Position numbers and translations under genes: made by a program. DNA of 64,000 nt from Trissonchulus latispiculum (lineage: Eukaryota; Nematoda; Enoplea; Enoplida; Ironidae), in the NCBI GenBank assembly GCA_030248195.1, contig JASAND010023020.1, forward strand, positions 1-64,000, in the 5' to 3' direction. Positions within the stretch are counted from its first letter, which is position 1, and each line of letters starts with the position of its first letter. Below are positions 47,687 to 59,496 of this stretch, one piece after another. The notes under the pieces were generated by a model. That model saw only the letters and a program-made list of their open reading frames with translations, did no database searches and was not told where the DNA came from.

Positions 47687-48259
47687 TTAGTAGTGCATCC
47701 TATGTTATGCGCCTATATTGTCTGCGTATGGATAGGCAGGTTGGTAGGTCTGGTTCATAATGTTAACAGAAACAAATTTGAGGAAGTGGGGGGCGATTGG
47801 ACTAGGGAAGATTAGAACTGCAAAAACAATTTTTGGGAGCATCAGAAACTCAAAAGCTAAACTAAACTAAAAGTAACGAACTGTGATAAGTAGGAAATGG
47901 CAATCGTGCATGACAAATAACTTGAAGCCAAACCAACAAAATAAGCCTCGATAAAGAAAACACGAAACCAATAAAGGTTATCCTTTCCTTAGGGGTTCGG
48001 TTAAATATGTAATAAGCGAAAGCTGTATTTACTGGTGAAATGAATGATTGATACGGGATAAAGAGAGATCAAGTTTCCAAGGGTATTTAAAAAGTAATGA
48101 TACATACATACTCAACTTTCTTTTTCACGAAGTGAAGATTTCTTATTAGATTAACACAGGTACACACACCCTACTAACTAATGTCCTTAAAACAGGCAGC
48201 CTTTATTATTTCTACAGAATTATAGATCTATCCAATTACCCCAATTTCATTTTAAAATT

Positions 48260-48325
48260 ACAGCCACTGTCATATTTTAGTGGAAAGAAAGATTCTTTCT
48301 TTCTTTCATTTCTTTCTTTTTCTTT

Positions 48326-48409
<84 letters not shown>

Positions 48410-48647
48410 TCGTTCCTTGAAGAAAGAAGAGGGGCCAAGCGACAAAGTTTCTTGATATAAAGGTCAGTCCAGGCATTTGATTGACATTTGTTTTGGAAAC
48501 CTTGGGTCTAATACACAGGACTTGTGTGTGAGTATATGCGTGCGTACCATAGTGGAAGAAGCCAAGTTTACGTCAAAGTCTGTGTTAAACAAAAGGAGCA
48601 TATCAAATATCACAACATTGGTGCTAGGGTAAATTCAAATTATTGGG

Positions 48648-48710
<63 letters not shown>

Positions 48711-48780
48711 TTTCTTTTCTTTCTTTCTTTCTTTCTTTAAAATTTCTTTTTCTTTGCACTCAAATATGACAGTAGCTGTA
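48260..48780. repeat. Two (CTTT)n tracts flanked by inverted SINE-like ends
   Basis: CTTT tracts occupy about 48295-48415 and 48649-48740. CACTGTCATATTTTAGTGGAAAG precedes the first, shown here over 48268-48290, and its inverted match (CTCAAATATGACAGTAGCTG) follows the second. The pattern repeats that at 21105-21565. Confidence 0.7.
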
Positions 48781-49118
48781 CCTACATTTTCCCAAAATCT
48801 TAACCATTAGAATAACTATTAGGTATTTGCTGTGCGGCTGCCAACGGTCACAAATAATTACCAAGCATCATATAAATTTGATAATACTTCATAATTGATT
48901 GCCTGGAATAGTCAATTCGTGCTAATTTTGTTCCATAACACAAGCAATACCTCACCGACATGACAGTCGAGAATGCGTTCAACTTACAATCCGATGGACT
49001 GTGGTTCGAATCCCATCGACACACAGCTTCTAAATTCTACTTGGACAAGGGACTATGCACAAACCGGTTTACCATAGGCTGTGGCAAACCCAGCTAACAA
49101 TCCTTTACTGGTCGTTAA

Positions 49119-49566
49119 GCCCGGTCCCGGAGTCTCTGTCATTATGTCCTTGTCTCTCAGACTCTGCCCTGCCTTTTGTCTCGAAGTTGATAGAGGCAAG
49201 ACGTTCGTACTTAAAGGACAAAAGGACAGAGACTCGGTCATGTGACAAATAATTCAAATCCTATTGGTCACTGGGTTTAATCAAAAACGAACAAAAATTT
49301 TCCGAATATATTTTTGGTGTTGTACTGTTAACAGCTAAAGCTTTAGTCGAAAACTGGCTTTAAATTTGGTTATAAGTGCAATTATTTTAAAATATCCAAT
49401 TTAATCGCGTGACCGCATTCGATATTCTGATTGGCTGTCGCTTACGGACTGGCAGAAAAGTTGAGCATTATTCTACTTCGCTAAGCACAGCTAATGGACA
49501 AAAAGACAGACAAAGACATGTATGGTTGCACCGGAAGAGACCTAGGGAGACAAGTAAGAACCGGGC
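49119..49566. mobile_element. MITE in a SINE, TTAA-like target
   Basis: TTAA then GCCCGGTCCC at the left, and GAACCGGGC then TTTA at the right. It also contains an inner inverted repeat (GGAGTCTCTGTC...GGACAGAGACTC, about 49126-49237). Confidence 0.55.
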
Positions 49567-49625
49567 TTTAGTCAGTAAAGCCGCTAGTCAGTCACCACTT
49601 TGGTGGGAACGTAACAAGAAACTCT

Positions 49626-50388
49626 GGTTTGGTACACTTACGCAGAATCCACTAACGCAGAAGATTTCAAAACTCAAAATTCCACTAACGCAGAATGACC
49701 TTTAGCAAATCTGAGGTTTCCACTTACGCAGAAATTAGGACCGAGAGTATGTAGCTGGAGTACTATCTATTTTGCAACGAGTATTTTTTAATTTACATTA
49801 CGATCGAAGTGGAATTCGTGTAAAGTTAAACATAAGCACCTTCAGTCGAAATTTACATTTATAATTTCAAATTAGTGGAATGTGATCTTACACCCTGGCA
49901 GGCTGAGTCTCACTTTGCAACAGACCACCTTCTTTTTTTGCTCTTTTAATTACTGTTCCCACTTTGCACTAATTTTCCCACTTTGCAACTATAGATAAAA
50001 TTTGACAAAAAAGAATAATAACGTTACAGGAACTGCTCATTGTTACTGCTTAGAGAGATTCATTTTTAATTTTGTTTTCAAATCCCGAACACTTTTAAAC
50101 ATGCTTTTCAGGGAAATTTATCGAAATTGATTATTTTGTAATGTTTCATATTGTAAGAATTAAAAATTTAAATCCTAAATCAAATTCCGATTTGCACTGC
50201 ATAAAAATGAAGAAAATGCTATGCGTTAAAAATATAGAAGTTAACATAGGAATTAAAGGTGTTTCTGCGTTAGTGGAAAAGCCAGATTTGTTCTTTCTGC
50301 GTAAGTGGAAACTTGAGTTTTGACATTGACATTAAACCGAGAACAATGGTTCTGCGTTAGTGGATTCTGCGTAAGTGGAATACACCGA
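49626..50388. mobile_element. TIR element with TTCTGCGTAAGTGG repeats
   Basis: The direct repeat GAAACTCTGG (49618-49627 and 50389-50398) flanks the element, giving a TSD of 8-10 bp. Arms of about 105 bp carry CACTTACGCAGAATCCACTAACG-type repeats (three or four per arm, here given for 49634 onward) and the inverted copies at 50255-50388. The interior is AT-rich with no transposase. TSD size fits hAT or Mutator-like elements. Confidence 0.75.
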
Positions 50389-50479
50389 AACTCTGGCGTA
50401 ATGTTGCCCTACCTTTCACATACAAGCACCGACTGCACCCCATAACCTTCTATTTGTTGGTGTTTTACTTTAGGTTGGA

Positions 50480-52000
50480 GTTTACTCCAGTGACAACTTT
50501 CATGTCACTTTTCACCTTGAAGTGTACACAAAAAGGCCTAACCGACTACTGCGTAAATGCTTTAATCGTTTAATGCTTACACAATACAGTATAAACAAAC
50601 TGTCACATGACGCGCGAGACCGTAACTGTTGATTAAAATCTGAATGATGAGATTTGTAACAACTTGAGAAATTCCACTACAAATTGTACCTGACTTGCAC
50701 TGTTGTACCACTACTTTTGCAAACGCGTCCCAAAACAGGTATATACTAAAGAATGCGAAAATAACTTTCATTGAGAAGAGAAAGCGAAAACTTTATACTA
50801 ATCAGTCGGCAAATCAACGTCTATCATTAAAGATGAAATAAGAAACATAACAAACAAGCAACGAAAGAAGAAGACGAAAAACGAGTTCACAAGCCTAGTA
50901 TAAGAGCAGAGGATACAAACAATTAAGAGGGTCCTCTTTACCCCTTTCCAGCATGCGATAGTGGAAACCAAGAGAGGCTCACGTTGTTGACAAATAGTGT
51001 ACATAAAATAATATGAACTCTAAACATCACATTACATGGAAAATTAGTGTCGTGACGCCCCACCCGTTTTGATAAACTACTCGGTTTTAGACCAATCAAA
51101 ATTTTTGCTAAGTTTGTATAAGTGCAGAGACATCTCTGACAAACTTCCAAAGCATGCAACCAAATAAAAAATTTCAGGAAAGTACTGAAAATCAGGCAAT
51201 GAAAGAACAAAACGTCCCCGAAAACAAATATAGACATAACTCAACTTACACTTAAGCCTCACAGACAGAATGATCAAAGCAGCATAACGAAAAACGATAA
51301 ATACAATATAGCAAAATTAGCAAGCCAGCCTTGCAAGCAACAGCGTGACAAATTACAAACAGTTAATCATAAAATTAGTAAAATGTACATATAAACAAAA
51401 ATAGATACACAAAATAAGTACACGTCTATAAATAATAACAAAAACCCTTTGCTGTCTTAGGTTAACCACAAAGAGACTTGCACACAGGAAACATCTTTAT
51501 ACAGAACAAACCGATCGCATGCAAACGAGTCAACCAACAAGTGCGTATATAATTACGCACCGGACATGAATTTCATAAAGACGTTCAAAAATCAAGCTTC
51601 TTAATATCAGACAAGTTTATCGTAGTGACATACGATTGCCAATTAGGAGAGGGAAGTTACTGGAGAGGAAATCAGGAATCATGAAATCCATCAGTTTTCG
51701 ACCATCGAGAGAAATTGAGGGTTAAGGGAATAAGGAAAAGAGGGGAAAATCAGACGTCGTCACAGGACACAGGAAACGGGAAAGGGGTAGGATGAAAGGG
51801 CTGCCATCTCAGCAAAAATTCCTGAACGGGCAGGAGACTTGCGGCAAGTTGTACAATCCAAGTAATCAGTAAACAGAACACACTAGACTGTTGTATCAGT
51901 CAATTAGTCAGTCGATTGGAGCTCTCTAAATAATTAATGAGAATCAAACAATACGTAGAGAGAGGAAAAGAAAATTTGAAGTTCAGAACAGGGAATATCG
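50480..52000. other. Region downstream of gene B
   Basis: No accepted ORF. The segment next to 52005 is expected to hold the 3' UTR of gene B, but I see no clear minus-strand AATAAA close to the stop codon. Confidence 0.35.
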
Positions 52001-52004
52001 ATTT

Positions 52005-52169
52005 TCAGGAACCGGAATGAGAGAGGAAATTGTCAGCCGAAGAGGAAGAGGAAGAGGAAGTGGACTGGATGGAATCCGTCGTTCCAGTCAGGGATGCAAA
52101 AAAGGGGAACCAGGCCATGACCAGGGCCAGAAACAGGAACAGCAAAGGAATGCAGGACACTCCGGCTAC
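52005..52169 (-). CDS. Gene B terminal exon with membrane anchor
   Basis: 165 bp. Acceptor TGTTCTGTTTCAG, 54 codons then TGA at 52007. Contains the membrane segment IPLLFLFLALVMAWFPFF and a tail with seven consecutive serines. The anchor is 29 or so residues from the end. Confidence 0.7.
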   Translation of the reverse strand, partial: VAGVSCIPLLFLFLALVMAWFPFFASLTGTTDSIQSTSSSSSSSADNFLSHSGS

Positions 52170-55100
52170 CTGAAACAGAACATGAACATTTTACATCTTG
52201 CATAAATATGTCAACAATTTTTTTAAATAAAAAATTTAAAAACAATATGTCGTCACTCTTTGACTTTAGAAACTGGGCAGATTAGATACAATTCTGCTCT
52301 CAACAGGCAAATCTTAAACGTACATAAATATATATTTCTGCTGAGAGGAACCATTTAGAAACTGATAGCCACACAAAAATGCTCAAACTTCAAACAATCT
52401 TAAAGGCTGTCCACTTTAACTTTTCAATGGTAAAAACAGGTCAATGGTGTTTTTGAAAAAAGCATGGGCAACCACCAAGCGGACTTTTTCCATAAAAAAC
52501 CAAAAAACCTGAAAGCTCAAGATTTTTCAGCATCTCTACAAGTTTCTACGTATATAGTAGAAATTAAACGTTAACTCGTTGCAGGAAAGTACCATGCAGT
52601 TAATAATACCAAGAGTACATAATACACAGCCGCCAGCATACTGACATACAGTGTGAGTCTGTAGTATAAGATCATCATAGCTGTCATCACAGTCCAACTT
52701 TTCAAGCTTCTGTCGCAGACGGGCAAGTTCAACGTCCTTCTCGTCTCTCTCGGCTCTCAGCAATTCCAACTCGTCTTGGGAAGACGTCAGCTAAAAAGAG
52801 AAATGTGGCATAAATATTTGCATTGTATTGTACTATTGTACTGCATATTGTACTTATGGTTGAATAAACCAAAATTGCTGCTTTAACGAAAATGAAAAAT
52901 GGCAACTATACTGACCATATTACTTTAACGGGCGGCAATTGTATGTACTTAACCAGCCAGCTGCCTAATGTTACACCTTGAACGTTTTTTCGTTCATGAC
53001 AAGTACTTCAAAAATTGTGGTTTGTTAATATCCCAAGCAGATTATCTACCCACGACATTTGGAATTGTCACAAAATTCTGAGACACGTTCAGCTTGTCAG
53101 TTAAACTCAAAAACTCAAAATAATGCTTTCTTATCTTTAGGGTAGAGAAAATTTATTGTCAGACAAATTTATGCATATTCTTTTCATTACTTCCAAAATT
53201 TGGTATAAAATTTGTCTGAACACAAACATTGTTAACCTAACTAACATCAACTGATTCGAGAATGCCCTACAGTATATTTCGACTAAGACAGTTATTCAAT
53301 AGAGGAATAGTTTCCTATTTAGCAAGCACTTCCTGAAGATAAGATAATCTACTGTAGGTAGACGATCATTATGCACACCTTCACCAAGACAAAAAGATTC
53401 AAAAACGTATCCATCACCATTGAAATTTAAAAACCTCAGTCCCAATTAAATCTATAAATCGAAGAATCTACGATGTATAACAATCTACAAATAAGCTGTT
53501 ATAGGTAAGCTAAGGTTTGGTACTTACATTTTTATAATTCTTCCTGCTTATTCGTATATTGTTTATCACAAATTTTGAAATTCAAATGTTATAATTTAAC
53601 GAGTTTTTAGAATAAAAGTCTTACGTGCAGTTGAAAGTTGAAAAGTGCAATTTCGACTCAATCTGCACATATCAGGCATAGAAAACAGAAATGTTATTTT
53701 GCGCTAGAAAATGCTCGCGAGTAGTCAACCATGTTTCAGAGTCATTTCTCAACAACAAAAATGAACAAAAATGGACACCGCCCCCAAGTAGCTAGATCAC
53801 CCAGTCTTAATCAATCTTACGATGTTGGTCTGCTTCCGTATCCACCGATTAGGAATCTGTGATAGGAAATATCGAATACTAATTTAAAGCAAACGTAGAT
53901 ATTATGATAAGTTTTATCTAGTTCGAGAAAACATTCATTTTTGCTTGTTGTGGCATATATATAGAAATTACTGAAAAATATCATTGCAAAAATTAAAAAG
54001 AGCTATATATAAAATCTAAAACTGATGCTTAATAATAACCCGTAAAAGCCACACGGAAAGAAGCTATTACATACCACGAACGGTTTTGTACAAGCAGAAT
54101 CTTTTGGATTAATAATGATACCCTAAATAGATACTGAATCAAAAAAACTGTTAAGCTTCTCGATGACAAATAACTGCATCCTTAAAGGGGCCACGATTTG
54201 ACGAATATATTAACACTTTTAAACAAGACGTCCGAATTAGGAGCAATAATGATACAGTGTTCCAAGTACATATTTAAAAGCGTTAAGCATGCTAACCTAG
54301 GAACAACTTATTAACATTAACTATAGAGAATAACTTCAATTACAGAAAAATCTTTTTATTGGTACTCTTCGACTGACTTGCAGGCAGTGGCGTAGCTAGA
54401 AAAAATTTCGGAGGGCGGCACATCCAAAAATTTTTAACACATCTACCCTGGTTTATCGCTTGTTTCTAGCTTTTGTCGGATCACTTATACATATATAACG
54501 TAAAGTTATGACAACTGAACACGTTGAAATTTCCAAAGGTATGTACATGTAATGTAGCAACTACGCGGGGGGTCTGGGGGCAGAGCCCCCAAAAGCTGGA
54601 AAATATTTGTGAGTTGCAGTAAAAGTCATAACGAAAATGTTTCAAAAGATTAATCCTCAAATCGCATAAATAAGGATTGTGCTATTTTAAATTCCTGTAA
54701 ACATTCGCTTACTGAAACGATTTTTGGACAACAATTTCTACAAATTTGTTAGATCAGAAGTGCAACATGTGCGATCTTGAATTAAAATAGGCGGGATTCT
54801 GGGGGCAAGAGCCCCCAGCCTAAAACCAGGCCTTTTAGAATATGGCAGGATTAAAACCTACTTTTAGAGCAAATTTTTTAAAAATTTTAGAAAATTTGGC
54901 AGTGTACTTTGATGTGCGAATAAGTTTTTTCTGAGTTAATTAACAAAATTAGCAAAATTATATAAAATCCCCCCGACAAGGCAAATTGGTTTGAGGGAAG
55001 GGGAATTTCCCCTGTGTCCCCCCTGCCTACGCCCCTGCTTGCAGACATGACATGCACGACAATGGCTGAACCCACAAATGTGTGCTTAATCAAAGAATTT

Positions 55101-58100
55101 GATCAAACATAGAGCGAGTGAACTTGCAGAAATGAGTTTACATATCAGTTCGGTAATCTGTTCTGGAGCGTTTAGCCGTTATTGTTCAGATCATATCCAA
55201 GGGCTACTAACAGCGAGCGTGAAGACTTCACGCATATCTCTTATACAAGTAACAAAAATGCTCCGCACAAAAGAGGATAATATGTGTGTGTTGGCTGTGT
55301 CGTATATCCTTTAAATATCCTTTGAATATATATATATATATAATAAATAAATATAAATACGTATATCCTCTAAATTCCGGTTGAAGAAGTAAAGACAAAC
55401 GTATAGGCATGTGACGTTATTTGGCACAGCAACTATTGGTGGATGGTTCCATGTCAAAAGTTGCTCAGCTGACTTAGGGCTTTCATTTGATACCAAATTT
55501 GACCACTTGAAAAATTTTATTTTTGACCGAAAATCACCAAAGTCCCCACCCCACCACAGCACTCTACAGCCACTTTGAGCATGCAGTTCTATGACAAAAG
55601 TTGCTCAGCTCACTTAGGGCTTTCATTTGATACCAAATTTGACCACTTTTGAAAAATTTCATTTTTGACCGAAAATCACCTAAGTCCCCACCCCACCCCA
55701 CCACAGCACTCTACAGCCACTTTGAGCATGCAGTTCTATGACAAAAGTTGCTCAGCTCGCATAGGGCTTTCATTTGATACCAAATTTGACCACTTTTGAA
55801 AAACTTTATTTTTGACCACTTGACCCCCCGCCCGACTGACCCTTCAAAACGGCAAACCGGAACCAGCCCAGAAAGATAGGTACGTCGGACGGCAAAATGA
55901 ATACCGGGAATGAGCTGGGCGCACCAGAAAACCCCTATAGACAAAGTTTTGAGAGGCCAGGTAAATCCTACTATGGACCTCCAGGGAGCGGTTTCCGACT
56001 TGACCCTGCCGACGGCAAAGTGGAACCAGCCCAGCAAGATGGGTGGGTCTGACGGTAAAACTGACTGTGGGAATCGATTCTCCTTGCCAGAAAACCATTG
56101 TATGGAAGATTTGAGCTTTCAAAGTTGAATAGATAGCGAGAAATTTCGATTTTTCATTTTTCGAATTTTCGCCATTTTTGACGGGCCACTGTGGTCGCTA
56201 GGGAAGTGATAGAGAAACGCAACCTGGACCGTTAGTTAGTTCAATATATGTAATTTCTGAATATAGAAAGAAATCAGCTCCAGCTCGTAACCTCGACCTG
56301 AGCGACGACCACAAAAATGGTCACTTTTCGCTAGGAGCCGACTTTGCGGCGGTACGGCGCAAAAAAGTTGCGATTCTTAAATTCTTTAGAGGGTACTACT
56401 AGACCCTATAGCCATTTAGGTTGGCCCACCGCTGCAGTTCACGTGAAAGCGGCGAACATTATGTACAATACAACCATCAAAACCGGAAAAAAAATCGCCG
56501 CCATAACCGGTCCGGGGCGCAACTTTTTAACGGTAAGTGATACGGGGCTGAAACTTCACAGATATACTAAACTCGATGTGCTCTACAATTTGCGCATGAA
56601 ATCTGCGCAGGATCTGCGCAGGATTTTGCGCAGCTTCTGCACAGCTTATTTTACACTGTCTCCAACCACTTTTCACACATATTATAGGGGTCGCTGCCGC
56701 GACCCCTATGATAATATATAATGAAGAAATAGCATAATGATAAGAATATGACACCGGGCCTCCTCAATGTAGTACAGCTAAAAGTAAGCTTTTCTTGAGA
56801 TCGCTTTACCCCTATCACGCACTGAAGCCAACTCACAGCGACCCTATTTGGGATGGGATCCAAGCCTGGCTTATTTTTACGGGGGCGGAGCCCCCCCACT
56901 CGGCAACCTCCCCTCCAATTCGAGGCTTCCCGCCATAAATTTTGACCTCCCCCATAACCCAAAAAATTGCCAGATTTCACCATTTTTACCCTAAATTCTC
57001 AAAAAGCTTTCCGACTTCGCCGGAATTTCAACGAAATTTTCCCTATTTTAGCGTAAAAAACACCTAAAACTAGTCATTTTTTAGAGATTTTTGGCAGTTT
57101 TACACAAAAAACGTAAAAATTTACGAAATTTTTCAAAAATATGCCCCATTTTTGGTGAGCCCCCCCTCGATGGGGGACAACTTTGAGTCCCCCATATCGC
57201 CCCCCATAAATTTTGACCTAACAATAAGCCAGCAAACAGGGATCGCTCACTCGCTCAGTACAATTATACATTGACATTAACAGAAGCTCAATTGGGGAGC
57301 AGTGTTGGATGTTTTAAGACTATTCTGTACAAAATATACTAAGTGAGTGAGAGACACTGTTTGGACCGATATAGCGGCGATTTGAGAATTAGTGAAGGAG
57401 ACAGCAAGATAGCTTGCGGACTGTAGTTTCGCTCTCACTACATAGGATACGCCCAGTGTTTCTTATCATAATGTACTCTTGTTATAATTTGAAAAACTAC
57501 GCTCTGCATGATTGCACTGCATAAAACTTTTTAAAACATATGCACGGAGGTATGTAGTTCGAACGAGATGTCTGTAAACTGAATTTGCAACAGAGAAGAG
57601 AGAAGAAAATTTTCAAACTGGGTTCAATCCAAAAGAAAGGGAGGAGTCATTAGCAAGCAGAAATGCGTAGTTTTTCAGACATTAAAAGAAGCTTAAAAAT
57701 AAATGTAGCGAAGCACCAGCATGCTAACTAAGACGGACCAAATTCCTAGTCATGCAACAATTTCAGCAGAATTTAACAATAACTGAGTGACTATTCTTAT
57801 CTGTACGTTCTTCGTGGCGTCGTGTCATTACTAGAACCCAAAATTTAACAGCTCCCGTGGCAAGAAAAAGGTCAATCATCCAACTTTAGTGACAACAACT
57901 TACTATAAAAATTTAACAGAAGTGCTTAGTGTTTGCCCTGTGTTGAACTCAGCCTCAGTGTTTTTGACGACTGCTTACCAGCGGCAAATATCATGTTAAG
58001 TGAAATCTGATAGATTACATGACCGTTTATTGACAGTTTACGCTAAAATGCCGACGTGAAATGAAATCAAAAATTGTGCATCCTGTGAACGTATGTATTG

Positions 58101-58455
58101 TGACTAGTGTTGCTTTCGATTAATTTTAGTAATTGCTCACGTTTACGTATATTACAAGCTTTCGCGCCTGCTAACTAAAGCATTCAACTTATTAGTTCTT
58201 GATATTATTAATCATTAATATGAGTCAAGGAAAAACCTTAAGAACTTTCTGGTCTTTGACAATTAGCCCATACTAGGCCAACAATAGGAGGGAAGTAATC
58301 TTAAGAGTGACTAAAGGAAAAGTTTTGTAGGGGTCAGGCTGTGCTCTACTTCTGGTTAAGTATACCTTATCAGTGATGCTCTCTTCCAGTGAATTGGATA
58401 GGTTCAGTAAATCCTCAGGACCAGAATCATTTTGCAGACTCGGAATAATTTCCTC
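52005..58455 (-). CDS. Gene B: C-terminal part of a coiled-coil tail-anchored membrane protein
   Basis: Exons in coding order are 58366-58455, 54075-54122, 53821-53856, 52650-52790 and 52005-52169. All have GT-AG borders, all are multiples of three, and all junctions are phase 0, so the reads join into an uninterrupted 159-residue C-terminus. Visible parts are an acidic leucine-rich exon, a short tryptophan-basic microexon, a charged coiled coil, then one hydrophobic segment of about 20 residues near the C-terminus followed by a serine-rich polar tail. This is the layout of a tail-anchored protein facing the cytosol. No start codon is seen, so the 5' part lies beyond 58455 or in missed exons. 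The family is not recognised. Confidence 0.6.
52650..52790 (-). CDS. Gene B coiled-coil exon
   Basis: 141 bp. Acceptor TTTCTCTTTTTAG, donor GTATGT, 47 codons with DELELLRAERDEKDVELAR and a continuing heptad-like pattern, then an acidic CDDSYDD segment. Its GC-richer coding composition stands out from the flanks. Confidence 0.75.
53821..53856 (-). CDS. Gene B microexon (36 bp)
   Basis: Acceptor TTTCCTATCACAG, donor GTAAGA. Encodes IPNRWIRKQTNI in phase 0. Good splice sites on both sides of a very short exon. Confidence 0.5.
54075..54122 (-). CDS. Gene B microexon (48 bp)
   Basis: Acceptor ATCTATTTAG, donor GTATGT. Encodes GIIINPKDSACTKPFV in phase 0. Confidence 0.5.
54385..55037. mobile_element. 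Non-autonomous hAT element (653 bp)
   Basis: Starts CAGTGGCGTAGCTAG and ends CCTACGCCCCTG (inverted, CAGNGGCGTAG), flanked by an 8-bp duplication CTTGCAGG/CTTGCAGA with one mismatch at 54377-54384 and 55038-55045. Contains two GGGGGCARAGCCCCC hairpins (about 54570 and 54797). It lies in a gene B intron. Confidence 0.87.
55447..55820. repeat. Three tandem copies of a 138-149 bp repeat
   Basis: Units beginning TTCYATGWCAAAAGTTGCTC start near 55447, 55585 and 55734, each with GGGCTTTCATTTGATACCAA and TTTTTGACCGAAAATCACC. The third copy is truncated. Confidence 0.85.
55836..56110. repeat. Two diverged copies of a roughly 160-bp repeat
   Basis: GACGGCAAARYGGAACCAGCCCAGMAAGAT-type blocks at about 55845 and 56010, each followed by GGGAATGAGCTG/GGGAATCGATT and CCAGAAAACC. 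Confidence 0.6.
56860..57230. repeat. C-run repeat pair
   Basis: CCCCCATAAATTTTGACC occurs at about 56930-56952 and 57197-57220 within a segment of CCCCCCC runs and a GGGGGCGGAGCCCCC hairpin at 56881. Confidence 0.5.
57246..57490. mobile_element. Diverged relative of the 9.6-kb module
   Basis: CGCTCACTCGCTCAGT...TGCATTGACATTAA-like and AAGTGAGTGAGAGACACTGTTTGG, then CTCACTACATAGGATACG and CTTATCATAATGTACTCTTG, follow the order seen at 9905-10170. Confidence 0.6.
58366..58455 (-). CDS. Gene B exon with acidic leucine-rich sequence
   Basis: 90 bp. Acceptor CTATACATTAG, donor GTATAC, 30 codons open in phase 0 including GPEDLLNLSNSLEESITDK. Good coding appearance. Linkage to the downstream exons is inferred from strand and phase. 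Confidence 0.55.
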
Positions 58456-58959
58456 CTAATGTATAGCAAACACAATCACACCAAATCAATATGACAGAAA
58501 ACTAAACACTTCTATCTAACCAAAAACAAAAGAAAAGACCTGAAGATCTGTGAGCGGTTGTTTTCACAGTTTTCTATCGCTTTTTCGGTTAAAAATGTCT
58601 TGTGTTTTTCACTTTAACACGGATTATATTGACCGCTATAAATGTTTTTTCCAACTTCATACTTTCAGTTTCAAGATTTTGTTCATTTGGAACGTGTTTT
58701 GATTCTGCTTGAGAAGCCAAAGTTAGCTTTCAAGATTAACAAAATATGAGCTATTTCAGAAGCTAAATTTTAAACATGTTTTAGCGCTGGACTGCCAACT
58801 TTATTTTAGACGGACCGATTTCAGGTGCATTGGATACGATAGTACTTCTTGTATATTTTTGGTCAGATGTTCGTTGGCTCATAGCAGAGTTCCAAAGAGA
58901 AAAACCAAAACCATGCAAATAAAAATAGCTGTGACACCACAACGAAAATTACGCAATAG

Positions 58960-59460
58960 GTGGAAAAAATATAAAAAAAAAAAAAAAAGGAAAGGAAAAT
59001 TTAAAAAGGGAACAAGAATAAATTCGGTTTTGTGCTGTAGGGCGGTGGTGGGGGGCCGGTGGCATTGGTTGGTTTCGGGGGGGTTTTGGACGGGTCGGAG
59101 GTAGGGAGGGATTTTTGGGAGGAAAAGGAAAAAAAATAAAAATTTCAAAAAGGGTGGAATACGGAAGAATTTAATTTAAAATGGTGGCGGGGGGGGGTGG
59201 GGCCCCAAGGGCTGGTAAATTGCGATTTTTGGGGAAAGGGGGTGTTGTGGGTACGTTGTGACCGCACGGTAGAACAGGTAAAAAAAAAGAGGGGGGGGGG
59301 GTCTTGCTTGGTGGGGTCGTTGTTGGGATGGGCGGTATTATTATTATTATTATTGATGTTTTTCTGGGGATTGGGTCTTGGGGGCACGCAAAAATTAGTT
59401 GTGAGTATTGTGTGACAAAGTGTAATAGTAAGAATTTTTAAGGGGGTAGGAGTAGCGGAG
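58960..59460. repeat. Strongly G/A-skewed low-complexity block
   Basis: About 500 bp with very few C on the plus strand. Includes A15-like runs (58974-58990), GGGGGGG runs and a (ATT)n tract at 59335-59355. The frames inside are compositional artefacts. Confidence 0.7.
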
Positions 59461-59496
59461 ATGGACACAGAAAGCACTCTAAAGTTGTAAAAAAAG

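Larger units (their letters stand above)
48956..50470 (+). mobile_element. SINE family 2 copy with two nested insertions
   Basis: The tRNA-like head at 48956-49023 has a B box GGTTCGAATCC. The body to 49114 and then 49571-49625 aligns with 22035-22145 (CTTTACTGGTCG, GGTGGGAACGTAACA). It is interrupted by elements at 49119-49566 and 49626-50388. The 3' end is not defined. Confidence 0.5.
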
